NCBI GenBank assembly: GCA_963711005.1
Contig: CAVQCJ010000004.1
Location: 645,725-709,724, forward strand
Reading direction: 5' to 3'
From: CAVQCJ01 sp963711005
GTDB taxonomy: Bacteria > Actinomycetota > Actinomycetes > Prado026
Length of the DNA: 64,000 bases
Part shown: positions 25,218-34,262 of the stretch, in pieces
Position numbering within the stretch: position 1 is the first letter of the stretch
How the letters are laid out: every line of letters starts with the position of its first letter
Notes under the pieces: generated by a model
What the model saw: only the letters and a program-made list of their open reading frames with translations
The model's database searches: none
What the model was told of the DNA's origin: nothing
Translations under genes and position numbers: made by a program

Positions 25218-26195
25218 ATGGAGTACATCAAGCTCGGCCGGACCGGCCTGGACGTCTCGCGCATCTGCCTGGGGTGCATGAGCTACGGCGAGCCCGCCAG
25301 GGGCGGCCAGCCGTGGAGCATCCCGGAGGACGAGGCGCGCCCGTTCTTCGTCCGTGCTCTCGAGCTCGGGATCAACTTCTTCGACACCGCGAACGTGTAC
25401 TCCGCCGGCTCCAGCGAGGAGATCACCGGGCGCGCCCTACGCGAGCTGGCCGACCGGGACGAGATCGTGCTCGCCACCAAGGTGCACGGTCGCATGCACG
25501 ACGGCCCGAACGGCCAGGGCCTGTCCCGCAAAGCGGTCATGGCGCAGATCGACGCCAGCCTGCGGCGGCTGGGCACCGACTACGTCGACCTGTACCAGAT
25601 CCACCGCTGGGACCCGGCCACGCCGGTGGAGGAGACCGTCGAGGCGCTGCACGACGTGGTGAAGGCCGGGAAGGCCAGGTACGTCGGCGCGTCCTCGATG
25701 TGGGCCTGGCAGTTCGCCAAGGCGCTGCACGCGGCCGACGCTCACGGCTGGACCAGGTTCGCCACGATGCAGAACCACTACAACCTGCTCTACCGCGAGG
25801 AGGAGCGGGAGATGCTCCCGCTGTGCGCCGACGAGGGCGTCGGGGTGATCCCGTGGAGCCCGCTCGCGCGTGGGCGGCTGACCCGGCCGTGGGAGGAGCC
25901 CACGCACCGGTCCGGGCTGGACGAGTTCGGCCGCTCCCTGTACCCGCAGGCGGTCGCGGACCGCGAGATCGTCGACCGGGTGGGTGCGATCGCCGAGGCG
26001 CGGGGGGCGGCGCGCGCCTCGGTGGCGCTGGCCTGGATGCTCAGCCGGCCCGGTGTGGCCGCCCCGATCATCGGTGCGACGAAGCCGCACCACCTCGACG
26101 ACGCGGTCGCCGCCGTCGACCTGCGGCTGACCCCGGACGAGCTGGCCACGTTGGAGGAGCCGTACACCCCGCGCCCCGTCGCCGGCTTCGCCTAG
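25218..26195 (+). CDS. Aldo/keto reductase
   Basis: A 325-residue NADPH-dependent aldo/keto reductase. The catalytic tetrad is visible as NFFDTANVYSAG (Asp and Tyr), VLATKVHGRM (Lys) and DLYQIHRWDP (His). The C-terminal cofactor-binding part is VAAPIIGATKPHHLDDAV. The opening MEYIKLGRTGLDVSRICLG is typical of the YajO/Gre3-like group. ATG 25218 has a GGAGGG site 5 bases upstream. It is downstream of the DUF6510 gene with a 38-base gap and may share its transcript. Confidence 0.92.
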   Translation: MEYIKLGRTGLDVSRICLGCMSYGEPARGGQPWSIPEDEARPFFVRALELGINFFDTANVYSAGSSEEITGRALRELADRDEIVLATKVHGRMHDGPNGQGLSRKAVMAQIDASLRRLGTDYVDLYQIHRWDPATPVEETVEALHDVVKAGKARYVGASSMWAWQFAKALHAADAHGWTRFATMQNHYNLLYREEEREMLPLCADEGVGVIPWSPLARGRLTRPWEEPTHRSGLDEFGRSLYPQAVADREIVDRVGAIAEARGAARASVALAWMLSRPGVAAPIIGATKPHHLDDAVAAVDLRLTPDELATLEEPYTPRPVAGFA

Positions 26196-26257
26196 GCCCG
26201 CGGCGTAGCCTGCGCCCATGACTGTCCGGGGTCCGTCCCAGCCGCGGTCCTGAGCCG

Positions 26258-27790
26258 GTGCACCCCACGATCGGGCAGGTGCTTTTCGCTGCGGCGGCAC
26301 GCGACCCCGACCGGGTGTGGCTGCGCAGCGACGCCGGCGACCTGACCTTCGGTGCCGCGGCCGCGCACGTCGCGCAGACCGCCCGGCGGTTCGCCGACGC
26401 CGGAGTCGGCCAGGGCGACCTGGTGCTGCTGACGGCCCGCGGCACCCCGCCGTACCTGCTCTGCTGGCTCGCGGTGGCCTGGCTCGGCGCACTGAGCGTG
26501 CCGGCGAACCCGGCCAGCGCGCCCGCCGAGCTGTCCGGGCTGCTCGGCCAGGTCCGCCCGCGGGCGCTGGTCACCGACCGGGAGCTGCGGGCCGTGGTGT
26601 CGCCGCCGCAGGGGACCCGCACGCTGGACGTGGACCGGCTCACGGCGGGATGGGCCGGGCCGGGCCTCCCGACCGGTGCGCCCGGCCCCGCCAAGGTCGA
26701 CGACGGCGACGTGGCCGTCCTGCTGCCGACGTCCGGGACCACCGGGCGGTCCAAGCTCGTCATGCAGACCCATCGCGCCTACACCATGGCCGGCGAGGGC
26801 TTCCCGTACTGGATGGAGCTGGACCGCGACGACCGGCTGATGACGTCGCTGCCGCTGTTCCACGTCAACGCCCTGGCGTACTCGGTGCTGGGCTCGCTGA
26901 CGATCGGCGCCGGGCTGGTGCTGCTGCCCCGGTTCTCGGCCAGCGGCTTCCTGGACTCGGCCCGCCGGCACGGCGCCACCGAGTTCAACGCGATCGGCGC
27001 GATGATCGAGATCCTGATGCGCCAGCCGGAGCGACCCGACGACGCGGCCACCCCGTTGCGGCTGTGCTACACCGGACCGGCCCCGACCAGGGCGCGGCAG
27101 GAGCAGATCGAGGAACGCTTCGGACTGCGGATCGTGGTCGGCTACGCCATGTCCGAGACCACGTACGGCCTGGTCTGGCCACGGGGGACCCGGCCGTTCG
27201 GGACGCTGGGCCGGCCGCGGCAGCACCCGCGGCTGGGCGAGGTGAACCATGCGCGGGTGGTCGACGAGTCCGGCTCCGACGTGCCGGCCGGCCAGGTCGG
27301 CGAGCTGATGCTGAGCAACCCGGCGGTGACCCCCGGGTACTGGGGTATGCCGGCCGAGACCGCGGCCGTGCTCACCGGAGGATGGCTGCACACCGGCGAC
27401 CTCGTCGTCGTCGGCGACGACGCGATGGTGACGTTCGTCGGGCGCCGCAAGGAGGTCCTGCGCCGCCGCGGCGAGAACCTGAGCCCGCTGGAGGTCGAGG
27501 AGGCCGTCGCCGCCCACCCCTCGGTTCAGGAGGTGGCCGTCGTCGGCGTGCCGTCGGACCTGTCCGAGGACGACATCAAGGCGTTCGTCGTCGCCGCGCC
27601 CGGATGCGTGCTGGACTTCGACGATCTGCGGGCGTGGGCCGCCGACCGGTTGTCGGCGTTCAAGGTCCCGCGGTACTGGCAGGAGCTGGGCGAGCTGCCG
27701 CACACGCCCACCGGGCGGGTGGCCAAGCACCAGCTGCCCACCGACCATCCCGACGGCGAGCACGACCTGGAGCGGAAGGACGGCGCGTGA
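26258..27790 (+). CDS. ATP-dependent acyl-CoA ligase (AMP-forming)
   Basis: A 510-residue ANL-superfamily acyl-CoA synthetase that activates a carboxylic acid as an adenylate and transfers it to CoA. P-loop VLLPTSGTTGRSKLV (about residues 152-166), YAMSETTYG (about 294-302), the hinge HTGDLVVVGDDAMVTFVGR and RRRGENLSPLEVEEAV are present. The C-terminal catalytic-Lys motif, normally TGKxxK, reads TPTGRVAKHQL, so the adenylation Lys may be Arg. The stop overlaps the GTG of the citryl-CoA lyase gene by 4 bases, so the two act together. The substrate could be a branched or dicarboxylic acid; this is not determinable here. Confidence 0.9.
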   Translation: MHPTIGQVLFAAAARDPDRVWLRSDAGDLTFGAAAAHVAQTARRFADAGVGQGDLVLLTARGTPPYLLCWLAVAWLGALSVPANPASAPAELSGLLGQVRPRALVTDRELRAVVSPPQGTRTLDVDRLTAGWAGPGLPTGAPGPAKVDDGDVAVLLPTSGTTGRSKLVMQTHRAYTMAGEGFPYWMELDRDDRLMTSLPLFHVNALAYSVLGSLTIGAGLVLLPRFSASGFLDSARRHGATEFNAIGAMIEILMRQPERPDDAATPLRLCYTGPAPTRARQEQIEERFGLRIVVGYAMSETTYGLVWPRGTRPFGTLGRPRQHPRLGEVNHARVVDESGSDVPAGQVGELMLSNPAVTPGYWGMPAETAAVLTGGWLHTGDLVVVGDDAMVTFVGRRKEVLRRRGENLSPLEVEEAVAAHPSVQEVAVVGVPSDLSEDDIKAFVVAAPGCVLDFDDLRAWAADRLSAFKVPRYWQELGELPHTPTGRVAKHQLPTDHPDGEHDLERKDGA

Positions 27791-28590
27791 CCTCGTTCGA
27801 GTTCCCCACCGCGATCGGTACGTCGGACGCGACGTCGATCACGCTGCTCGGCCACGACCTGGCCGGCGAGCTGCTCGGCAACATCGGCTTCGGCGAGCTG
27901 GCGTACTGGCTCGTCGCTCAGCGCCGCCCGTCGCCCGGACAGCTCCGGCTCTTCGAGGCGGTGCTGGTCGCGCTCGCCGACCACGGGCTGACCCCGACGG
28001 TCATCGCGGCCCGGATGACCCTGACCGGCGCGCCGGAGTCGCTGCAGGGGGCGGTCGCAGCCGGCGTGCTCGGCGGCGGCTCGCGCTACCTGGGCGTCAC
28101 CGAGGACTGCGGACGCTTCCTGGCCGATGCGCTCGCGGCAACGTCGGCGGCCGGCGAGCCGCTGCCGGCGGACGACGACGACGCGGGCTGGGACCTGGTC
28201 GCGCTCGCCGCCGTACGCCGCTGTCGCGAAGCCGGGGCGTTCGTGCCGGGGCTCGGCCACCCGGTGCACAAGGACGTGGACCCGCGGACGCCGGTGCTGT
28301 TCGCGCTCGCCGGGTCCGAAGGCGTGCTGGGGCCACACCTGCGGCTGTTCGCCGCGGTCGGCCGGGTGCACCCGGACGTCCTCGGGCGCAGGCTCCCGCT
28401 CAACGGCGCCGGCGTGTGCGGCGCGGTGCTCGCCGACCTGGACCTGCCGGTGCACATGCTGCGCGGGTTCGCCCTGCTCGCCAGGACGGCCGGCCTCCTC
28501 GGCCATCTCGCCGAGGAGACCCGCACGCCCATCGGGCCTGGGATCTACCGCCAGGTCGAGGAGTCGGCCGACTACCGACCCCCTGGGTAG
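27787..28590 (+). CDS. Citryl-CoA lyase / citrate synthase-like protein
   Basis: A 267-residue protein of the citrate-synthase fold, shorter than true citrate synthase and matching the citryl-CoA lyase group. Active-site-like motifs are FVPGLGHPVHKDVDPRTPVL (His and Asp region, about residues 154-173) and LNGAGVCGAVLADLDLP (about 207-223). The start GTG overlaps the acyl-CoA ligase stop (GTGA). Coupling to a CoA ligase suggests that an acid is converted to its CoA thioester and then cleaved or condensed. Which acid is used is unknown. Confidence 0.85.
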   Translation: MTSFEFPTAIGTSDATSITLLGHDLAGELLGNIGFGELAYWLVAQRRPSPGQLRLFEAVLVALADHGLTPTVIAARMTLTGAPESLQGAVAAGVLGGGSRYLGVTEDCGRFLADALAATSAAGEPLPADDDDAGWDLVALAAVRRCREAGAFVPGLGHPVHKDVDPRTPVLFALAGSEGVLGPHLRLFAAVGRVHPDVLGRRLPLNGAGVCGAVLADLDLPVHMLRGFALLARTAGLLGHLAEETRTPIGPGIYRQVEESADYRPPG

Positions 28591-28596
28591 ACCCGC

Positions 28597-29406
28597 TCAG
28601 ATCGCGTAGAACTGGTTCAGGTAGCGGCTGGCGACCGCCCCGTCGCCGCGGACCGTGCCGGCGTGGGTCCGGTTGTACGCGGCCAGCACCATGCTGCCCG
28701 CGTCGTACTCGATCGTGGTGAGGTCGTCGATCGGCGCCTGGGTGTACGTCATGCCGTCCGGCCCCATCGAGACCCGGTAGTCCCCGCCGTTGTGACCGCC
28801 CACCCGGATACCGATCTCGTACGGGGACTTGTCCGCGTCCGGCTTGATCGTCGACTGCCACAGCACGAACATGAACGGCACCAGCAGGTCGGCGGCCTCG
28901 CCGTCCATCACGTGCGCCTCGCCGCGGCCCTCCTCGATGTCCCACGAGTGGACCCCGTAGTCCATGAGCTGCCCGCCTGCGTAGAAGAAGGCCGGCACCG
29001 GGCCCATGTAGTAGTGGTCGACGATGAAGCCCTCCCACTCCTCCTTGCTGAGCGGTTCGAGGATCCCCATCATCTTGTCGAGGTCGCCGCGGGCGCGGTC
29101 CATCAGCTCGCTCTGGGACAGGTCGCGGAACCGCAGCGCGCCCTTGTTCGCGGACTCGAGCATCTCGGGCAGCGTAGACAGCTCCCGCTTCTGCGCGGCG
29201 CGGGCCGCGTCGAAGGACTCGAAGTACCCCTCGGTGGTGTCGACCAGGTGCCCGATGACGTCGCGCGTCTCCCAGCCCTTGCACGCCGTCGGTTCGTTCC
29301 AGGCGGCCCGGTCGTCGGCCATGCCGAACATCCGGTCGGCCTGCTGGCGGACCACCCGGAGGATGGTGTCCTTCCCCTCGTACGACATCGCGTTCCACTC
29401 GCCCAT
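28597..29406 (-). CDS. DinB-fold maleylpyruvate-isomerase-like protein
   Basis: A 269-residue protein of the mycothiol-dependent maleylpyruvate isomerase (TIGR03083/DinB-like) superfamily. The N-terminal four-helix bundle has CKGWETRDVIGHLVDTTEGY, with a metal-ligand His, and DYGVHSWDIEEGRG supplies the second His region. A C-terminal SCP2-like domain (GIRVGGHNGGDYRVSMGPDG) follows, ending in YNRTHAGTVRGDG. ATG 29406 has an AAGGA site. It is convergent with the lyase gene (6-base gap). The family often uses mycothiol, which suits an actinomycete, but the substrate is unknown. Confidence 0.82.
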   Translation of the reverse strand: MGEWNAMSYEGKDTILRVVRQQADRMFGMADDRAAWNEPTACKGWETRDVIGHLVDTTEGYFESFDAARAAQKRELSTLPEMLESANKGALRFRDLSQSELMDRARGDLDKMMGILEPLSKEEWEGFIVDHYYMGPVPAFFYAGGQLMDYGVHSWDIEEGRGEAHVMDGEAADLLVPFMFVLWQSTIKPDADKSPYEIGIRVGGHNGGDYRVSMGPDGMTYTQAPIDDLTTIEYDAGSMVLAAYNRTHAGTVRGDGAVASRYLNQFYAI

Positions 29407-29495
29407 GACGGTCCTTCTTCCGATGGGGTTGTTGATAACGGGACCTTCACCCCGGCCGGGGCCGGTGTCAATGCCTGTCCGCGCTGCCCGTACCG

Positions 29496-31094
29496 TCAGC
29501 CGACGTCCCGGCGACGGAAGGCGACGAGCCCGCCGACGACGAGCACGGCCCCGATCGCGAGCAGCCACGCCAGGGACGCCGGGTCCGCGTCACCGCCCGG
29601 CAGCCGCGGCACGTGCGCGTACGGCGACAGGTCGATGACCTTCTGGTCCAGCCCCACCACCGGCCCGATCTCGCCGAGCAGCAGGAACACGCCCAGCGCG
29701 ACCCAGCCGGCCACGACCCACCGGGCGGAGACCCCGAACGCCGCGACGACGATCGCGCACACCAGCCAGATCGCCGGCAGCTGCACCAGCGCGCCGGCCA
29801 GCACGCGACCCACGTCCGACCAGTGATGAGTCTGCGTGGTCCTGACCAACCCCGCTGCGGTCCCGGCGCAGAGCATGAGCAGTGCGGTGCCGAGCAGCGA
29901 GACGGTGACGTACGCCAGCGCCCACGACCGTCGCGTCGCAGCCGTCGCCAGTGCGGCCTCGCTGTGCCCCGCGACCTCTTCGGTGCCCAGCCGTCCGGCC
30001 GCCTGCACGCCGAAGACGGTGGCCACGATCGCGGCGATGCCCAGCTCCGCGGCCAGGAACGCGTCGGTGAGCCCCGCGCTGCCGCCCAGCTTGGTGATCA
30101 GGTCCTGTACCTGCGGCGAGGCCAGCAACGAGCTGACGCTGCCGGTGATCGCCCCGAGGATGCTGCCGAGCAGCACGAACGAGAGCGTCCAGGCCAGCAG
30201 CGCGGGCCGTTGCAGCCGGAACGCCAGCGCGAGCGGGCTGTTCAGCAACGCCCCGGCGGTCGCCGCTCCCGGCCGGTCGGGCAGCAGGCCGGCGCCCAGG
30301 TCGCGCCGGGCGGCGAGCACGAAGGCGACCCCGAGCCCGGCAGCGGCCGCGACGACGGGCAGCACGAGGACCCACCACCGTTCCCCGGCGAACGCGCGCA
30401 TCTGCTGGGCCCAGCCGACCGGCGACAGCCAGCTCAGCCACGCCGCACCGTCCGGGCCGGACGCGTCACCCGCCGCCCGCAGCACGTACGCCGCCGCCAG
30501 CACCATCCCGGCCAGCCCGTTCGCGGTCCGTCCGGTGGTCGCCAGCTGGGCCGCGACGGCGGCCACCGCGCAGAACACCACCCCGCACCCGGCCCAGCCC
30601 AGGCCGAGGGCGAACGAACCGTTGGCCGGCAGACCCGCGCCCACCATGGACAGCGCGGTGACCAGGCCGATCGCCACGACCGAGAGCAGGGCCACGGTCA
30701 CGGCAGCCGCCAGCGGCGCGCGCCGTCCCACCACGGCGGCACCCACCAGCTCGAGACGGCCCGCCTCCTCCTCGGCCCGGGTGTGCCGGACCGTGAGCAC
30801 GATCGCCAGCCCGGCCAGCAGCACCGGTCCCAGCGTGCTGAGCTTGAACAGCGCCAGCGAGCCGAGCGAGGTCGGGTCGAAGATCCGCCCGTACAGCGCG
30901 ACGAGGGCCGGCGTGCCGTTGATCGTCTGCGCGGCCGCGAGCCGGCTCGCGACGGTGGGGTAGAGGTCGGCGGTGGCCGACGCCGAGCTGGCCGCGGAGC
31001 CGACCAGCACGACCGCCCAGACCGGCAGCAGCACCCGGTCCCGTCGCAGCGCCAGCCGGACCAGGGCGCCCGTACCGGTGAGCGAGGTGCTCAC
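29496..31094 (-). CDS. ABC exporter permease (two fused ABC-2-like halves)
   Basis: A 532-residue integral-membrane protein with about 12 hydrophobic segments in two repeated halves of six, as in actinobacterial polyketide/antibiotic exporter permeases. Characteristic pieces are LVRLALRRDRVLLPVW at the start, RHTRAEEEAGRLELV near residue 98 and a counterpart GTEEVAGHSEAALATAATRRSW in the second half. Its GTG start overlaps the ATPase stop by 4 bases. The frame runs open further upstream through the ATPase gene, but only as a shadow. Export of a hydrophobic compound or drug is likely; the substrate is unknown. Confidence 0.88.
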   Translation of the reverse strand: MSTSLTGTGALVRLALRRDRVLLPVWAVVLVGSAASSASATADLYPTVASRLAAAQTINGTPALVALYGRIFDPTSLGSLALFKLSTLGPVLLAGLAIVLTVRHTRAEEEAGRLELVGAAVVGRRAPLAAAVTVALLSVVAIGLVTALSMVGAGLPANGSFALGLGWAGCGVVFCAVAAVAAQLATTGRTANGLAGMVLAAAYVLRAAGDASGPDGAAWLSWLSPVGWAQQMRAFAGERWWVLVLPVVAAAAGLGVAFVLAARRDLGAGLLPDRPGAATAGALLNSPLALAFRLQRPALLAWTLSFVLLGSILGAITGSVSSLLASPQVQDLITKLGGSAGLTDAFLAAELGIAAIVATVFGVQAAGRLGTEEVAGHSEAALATAATRRSWALAYVTVSLLGTALLMLCAGTAAGLVRTTQTHHWSDVGRVLAGALVQLPAIWLVCAIVVAAFGVSARWVVAGWVALGVFLLLGEIGPVVGLDQKVIDLSPYAHVPRLPGGDADPASLAWLLAIGAVLVVGGLVAFRRRDVG

Positions 31095-31975
31095 GGCTGG
31101 GCGGCGTAGTGCCGCAGGAACAGCTCCTCGAGCGTGGGCGGGCGGCTGTCGAGCGTCCGGACCTCGTACCGTCCCAGCTCGGTCAGCAGCGCGCCGAGGG
31201 CCGGGGTGTCGACGTCGCACGCCACCCGCGTCCCCTTGACGACGAGGTCGTGCACGCCGGGCACCGCGGCCAGCCCGCTCGGGGCCCGGGCCAGCTCGGC
31301 CCGCACCGACGTACGGGTCAGGTGCCGCAGCTCGGCGAGCGTGCCGGTCTCCACCGTGCGACCGGTGCGGATGATGCTCACGCGGTCGCACAGCGACTCG
31401 GCCTCGGCGAGGATGTGGCTGGACAGCAGCACGGTGCGGCCGCGCTCGCGCTCGGCGTTGATGCACTCCTGGAACGACTCCTCCATCAGGGGGTCCAGCC
31501 CGCTGGTCGGCTCGTCCAGGAGCAGCAGCTCGACGTCGGCCGCCAGGGCCGCGACCAGCGCGACCTTCTGCCGGTTGCCTTTCGAGTAGGCGCGGCACTT
31601 CTTGGTCGGGTCCAGGTCGAAGCGCTCGAGGAGCTCGGCCCGCCGCGCCCGGTCGAGCCCGCCGCGCAGCCGCCCGAGAAGGTCGATGACCTCGCCGCCG
31701 GTCAGGCCGGGCCACAGCGCGACGTCGCCGGGCACGTACGCCAGTCGCGTGTGCAGCGTGGTCACGTCCCGCCAGGGGTCGCCGCCGAGCAGCCGCACTG
31801 CCCCCGCGTCGGCCCGCAGCAGGCCGAGCAGCACCCGCAGCGTCGTCGTCTTCCCCGAACCGTTCGGGCCCAGGAAGCCGTGCACCTCGCCGGACCGCAC
31901 GACCAGGTCCAGCCCGTCCAGAGCCCGGGTACTGCCGAACGACTTCACCAGGCCGGCGACCTCGATCGCGTTCAC
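31091..31975 (-). CDS. ABC transporter ATP-binding protein
   Basis: A 294-residue ATPase that pairs with the overlapping permease. Walker A is LGPNGSGKTTT, the signature is CRAYSKGNRQKVAL (SKGNRQ in place of LSGGQ, common in this exporter type), Walker B is LLLLDEPTSGLDP and the switch His is in SSHILAEAESLCDRV. GTG 31975 (MNAIEVAGLVKSFG) was chosen because the conserved strand begins there; upstream residues are not family-like. The divergent DinB-fold gene starts at 32086, leaving about 110 bases for both promoters. Confidence 0.92.
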   Translation of the reverse strand: MNAIEVAGLVKSFGSTRALDGLDLVVRSGEVHGFLGPNGSGKTTTLRVLLGLLRADAGAVRLLGGDPWRDVTTLHTRLAYVPGDVALWPGLTGGEVIDLLGRLRGGLDRARRAELLERFDLDPTKKCRAYSKGNRQKVALVAALAADVELLLLDEPTSGLDPLMEESFQECINAERERGRTVLLSSHILAEAESLCDRVSIIRTGRTVETGTLAELRHLTRTSVRAELARAPSGLAAVPGVHDLVVKGTRVACDVDTPALGALLTELGRYEVRTLDSRPPTLEELFLRHYAAQP

Positions 31976-32085
31976 GGCGCGACAGTACCGCCGCCCTTGG
32001 CCGCCGCCGCGGGCCCTGCGAGCATGGCCGGGGACGGGCGCCGCGGCCTCCCCGGCGCCCATGAACACCGAAGAAGGAGCCCGCC

Positions 32086-32712
32086 GTGGCATCAGACCCC
32101 TGGCCCTTGATCCACGCCGAGCGGGCCGCGCTGCTGGCCGACCTGGCCGACCTTCCGGACGACCGCTGGTCCACCCGCTCGCTGTGCCCCGACTGGACCG
32201 TCCACCAGGTCCTCGGCCACATGACCGCGACCGCCCGCATGACGCCGGGCCGGTTCGTCTCGCACCTGGCCGGGGCCGGGTTCCGGTTCCACACGATGAG
32301 CGCCAAGGACGTGGCGGCCGAGACGGCCGCCGGCCCGGCGGCGACGCTGGCGGCCTTCCGTTCGCTGCAGGACGCGTCGACCGCGCCGCCGGGCCCCACC
32401 GAGGCGATGCTCGGGGAGGTGGTGATCCACTCCCAGGACGTCAGGCGGCCGCTGGGGATCAACCGCGACTACCCGACCGGGTCGGTGGTCCGCGTGCTCG
32501 ACTTCTTCAAGGGGTCGAACCTGCTGATCGGCTCGAAGGACCGGATCGCCGGGGTCACGTTGCGCGCGACGGACGCGGACTGGTCGCACGGGACCGGTCC
32601 GGAGGCGGCCGGACCGGTCACGGCCCTGGCCATGGCCATGACCGGACGGGCGGCGGGCCTGGACGACCTGCGCGGACCCGGGGTCGACGTGCTGCGTGGG
32701 CGGACCGCGTGA
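32086..32712 (+). CDS. TIGR03083-type maleylpyruvate isomerase family protein
   Basis: A 208-residue DinB-fold protein. The helix bundle contains LPDDRWSTRSLCPDWTVHQV followed by LGHMTATARMTP (metal His) and a second His in GEVVIHSQDVRRPLGI. The family commonly uses mycothiol as cofactor or thiol substrate. GTG start has AAGGAG upstream. The stop overlaps the O-methyltransferase GTG by 4 bases, so the two are co-translated. It is the second such protein within 4 kb, the other being on the opposite strand at 28597-29406. Confidence 0.85.
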   Translation: MASDPWPLIHAERAALLADLADLPDDRWSTRSLCPDWTVHQVLGHMTATARMTPGRFVSHLAGAGFRFHTMSAKDVAAETAAGPAATLAAFRSLQDASTAPPGPTEAMLGEVVIHSQDVRRPLGINRDYPTGSVVRVLDFFKGSNLLIGSKDRIAGVTLRATDADWSHGTGPEAAGPVTALAMAMTGRAAGLDDLRGPGVDVLRGRTA

Positions 32713-33377
32713 GCGAGCGCACCTGGGAGTCCGTCGACGAGTACGTCGTCGAGCGGCTGGCCGCGACCGACGACGTGCTCGACCACGTGCGGGGGGCCAG
32801 CGCCGCCGCCGGCCTGCCGGACATCGCCGTGTCCGCCGCGCAGGGCAAGTTCCTGCACCTGCTCACCCGGGCCGTCCGGGCGGCGTCGGTGCTGGAGATC
32901 GGGACCCTCGGCGGGTACAGCACGGTCTGGTTCGCCCGCGCGCTGCCGGCCGGCGGGCGGGTCGTGACCCTCGAGGTCGACCCGCACCACGCCGAGGTCG
33001 CCCGCTCGAACGCCGCGGCCGCCGGCGTCGCGGACCTGGTCGACGTCCGCCTCGGCGCGGCGCTGGACACGTTGCCCCGGCTGGTCGCCGAGGGGGCCGG
33101 TCCCTTCGACCTGGTCTTCGTGGACGCCGACAAGGAGAACAACGCGGAGTACGTGCGGCTGGCGCTCGACCTGAGCCGGCCCGGGACCGTCGTCGTGGTC
33201 GACAACGTCGTCCGGGGCGGCGGGGTGGTCGACCCGGGCAGCGCCGACCCGAGCATCCGCGGGACCCGGGCGCTGTTCGACTTCCTGGCCGGTGAGCCCA
33301 GGCTGGACAGCACGGCGCTGCAGACCGTCGGTGCGAAGGGCTACGACGGCTTCGTCCTCGCGCTCGTCACCGCCTGA
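32709..33377 (+). CDS. SAM-dependent O-methyltransferase (caffeoyl-CoA/catechol type)
   Basis: A 222-residue class I methyltransferase. SAM-binding motif I is VLEIGTLGGYSTVWFARAL (about residues 61-79), followed by GGRVVTLEVDPHHAEVARSN, and FDLVFVDADKENNAEY carries the metal-binding Asp residues of cation-dependent O-methyltransferases, with VDNVVRGGGV next. The start GTG overlaps the preceding stop. The 3' end overlaps the convergent gene at 33367 by 11 bases. Substrate is unknown, probably an aromatic hydroxyl compound. Confidence 0.92.
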   Translation: MSERTWESVDEYVVERLAATDDVLDHVRGASAAAGLPDIAVSAAQGKFLHLLTRAVRAASVLEIGTLGGYSTVWFARALPAGGRVVTLEVDPHHAEVARSNAAAAGVADLVDVRLGAALDTLPRLVAEGAGPFDLVFVDADKENNAEYVRLALDLSRPGTVVVVDNVVRGGGVVDPGSADPSIRGTRALFDFLAGEPRLDSTALQTVGAKGYDGFVLALVTA

Positions 33378-33708
33378 GGATCGGCAAGGCCTCCTGTCCC
33401 GGGTGCACCCGGACGGTCCCCAGCCAGCCGCAGGCGTCCTCGAGGGCGCCCGTGTACTCGGCGACCACGTCGCGCAGCAGCCGGGCCTTGTGCAGCGCGT
33501 TGCCGACGTCCTGCGCTCGCGTCTCGTCGTCGTACGCCCGAAAGTCCAGCGTGACGACGCGCGCGCAGTCGGCGACGACCAGGGTGCCGTCCACCCATGC
33601 GACGCCCCGCTCGGGCCGGTGGCGCTCGACCTCGGCGATCACGTACGCGCCGGCGTGGAATCCGGGTCGGTTCAACCATTCTCGGCGGTAGTAGTCGTTG
33701 TCATCCAT
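33367..33708 (-). CDS. Hypothetical protein, 113 residues
   Basis: A small soluble protein starting at ATG 33708 with GGAG upstream. It begins MDDNDYYRREWLNRPGFHAG and contains AYVIAEVERH, GTLVVADCARVVTLDFRAYD and a helical region EYTGALEDACGWLG. The composition and codon use match neighbouring coding genes. The fold looks alpha/beta with one regular beta segment. I do not recognise the family. The downstream end overlaps the methyltransferase gene in convergent orientation. Confidence 0.65.
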   Translation of the reverse strand: MDDNDYYRREWLNRPGFHAGAYVIAEVERHRPERGVAWVDGTLVVADCARVVTLDFRAYDDETRAQDVGNALHKARLLRDVVAEYTGALEDACGWLGTVRVHPGQEALPILRR

Positions 33709-33824
33709 CTCTGTCTCCGGGCAGCACGAGTCGGGTCGGCGACACCGAGGCGTCAGCGACCGGCTGCGAGAAGACGACGGACCACGGGCCGATGGTCCTG
33801 TCGCGGCCCGCCGGCAGCAACGGG

Positions 33825-34262
33825 TTATCGCGCGGACCAGCGCCGCTGCGAGCTGTCGAACCCGTCCAGGGACCAGGCCATCGCCGAGGCGGGCACCAGC
33901 GCGAGCACCACCTCGCCCGGCGGCCCGACGGGCAGGTACTGCAGGTCGTCCGGGTCGTCGTACTTCGGAGCGAACGCGGCCAGTACCCGGGCGAGCAGGG
34001 CCGGCTCGGTCGTCTCCTCGACGGCACCGCGCACGATGAGCACGTCGTCGCCGTTCTCCAGGTGCACGACGATCCGCGGGTCGGCGCGCAGGTTGCGGGC
34101 CTTCGCCGTGGTCGTCTCGGTGTAGAAGTACAGGACCTCGTCGATGACGACCCCCCACACCGGGGAGGCGTGCGGCGCGCCGTCCCGGCCCGTGACGCCG
34201 ACCCAGTAGTTGCGGGACGTCGCGAGGCGGCTCGCGGCCTCGGCCCAGGTGAGCGGGGTCAC
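33825..34262 (-). CDS. Pyridoxamine 5'-phosphate oxidase-like (FDOR) protein
   Basis: A 145-residue split-barrel flavin/F420-binding protein. Family features are NYWVGVTGRDGAPHASPVWG (residues about 18-37), LYFYTETTTAKARNLRADPR near 45 and VVHLENGDDVLIVRGAVEE near 65. It belongs to the TIGR03618-like group, which in actinomycetes may use F420 or FMN. Its GTG start overlaps the PAC2 stop by 4 bases (GTGA), so it is the second gene of a PAC2-FDOR operon. Substrate is unknown. Confidence 0.85.
   Translation of the reverse strand: MTPLTWAEAASRLATSRNYWVGVTGRDGAPHASPVWGVVIDEVLYFYTETTTAKARNLRADPRIVVHLENGDDVLIVRGAVEETTEPALLARVLAAFAPKYDDPDDLQYLPVGPPGEVVLALVPASAMAWSLDGFDSSQRRWSAR

Noticed and set aside
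29496..32462. A single 988-residue frame joining the ABC permease with upstream sequence
   Set aside because: The upstream part is a shadow of the ATPase gene in a different frame; the permease starts at GTG 31094.
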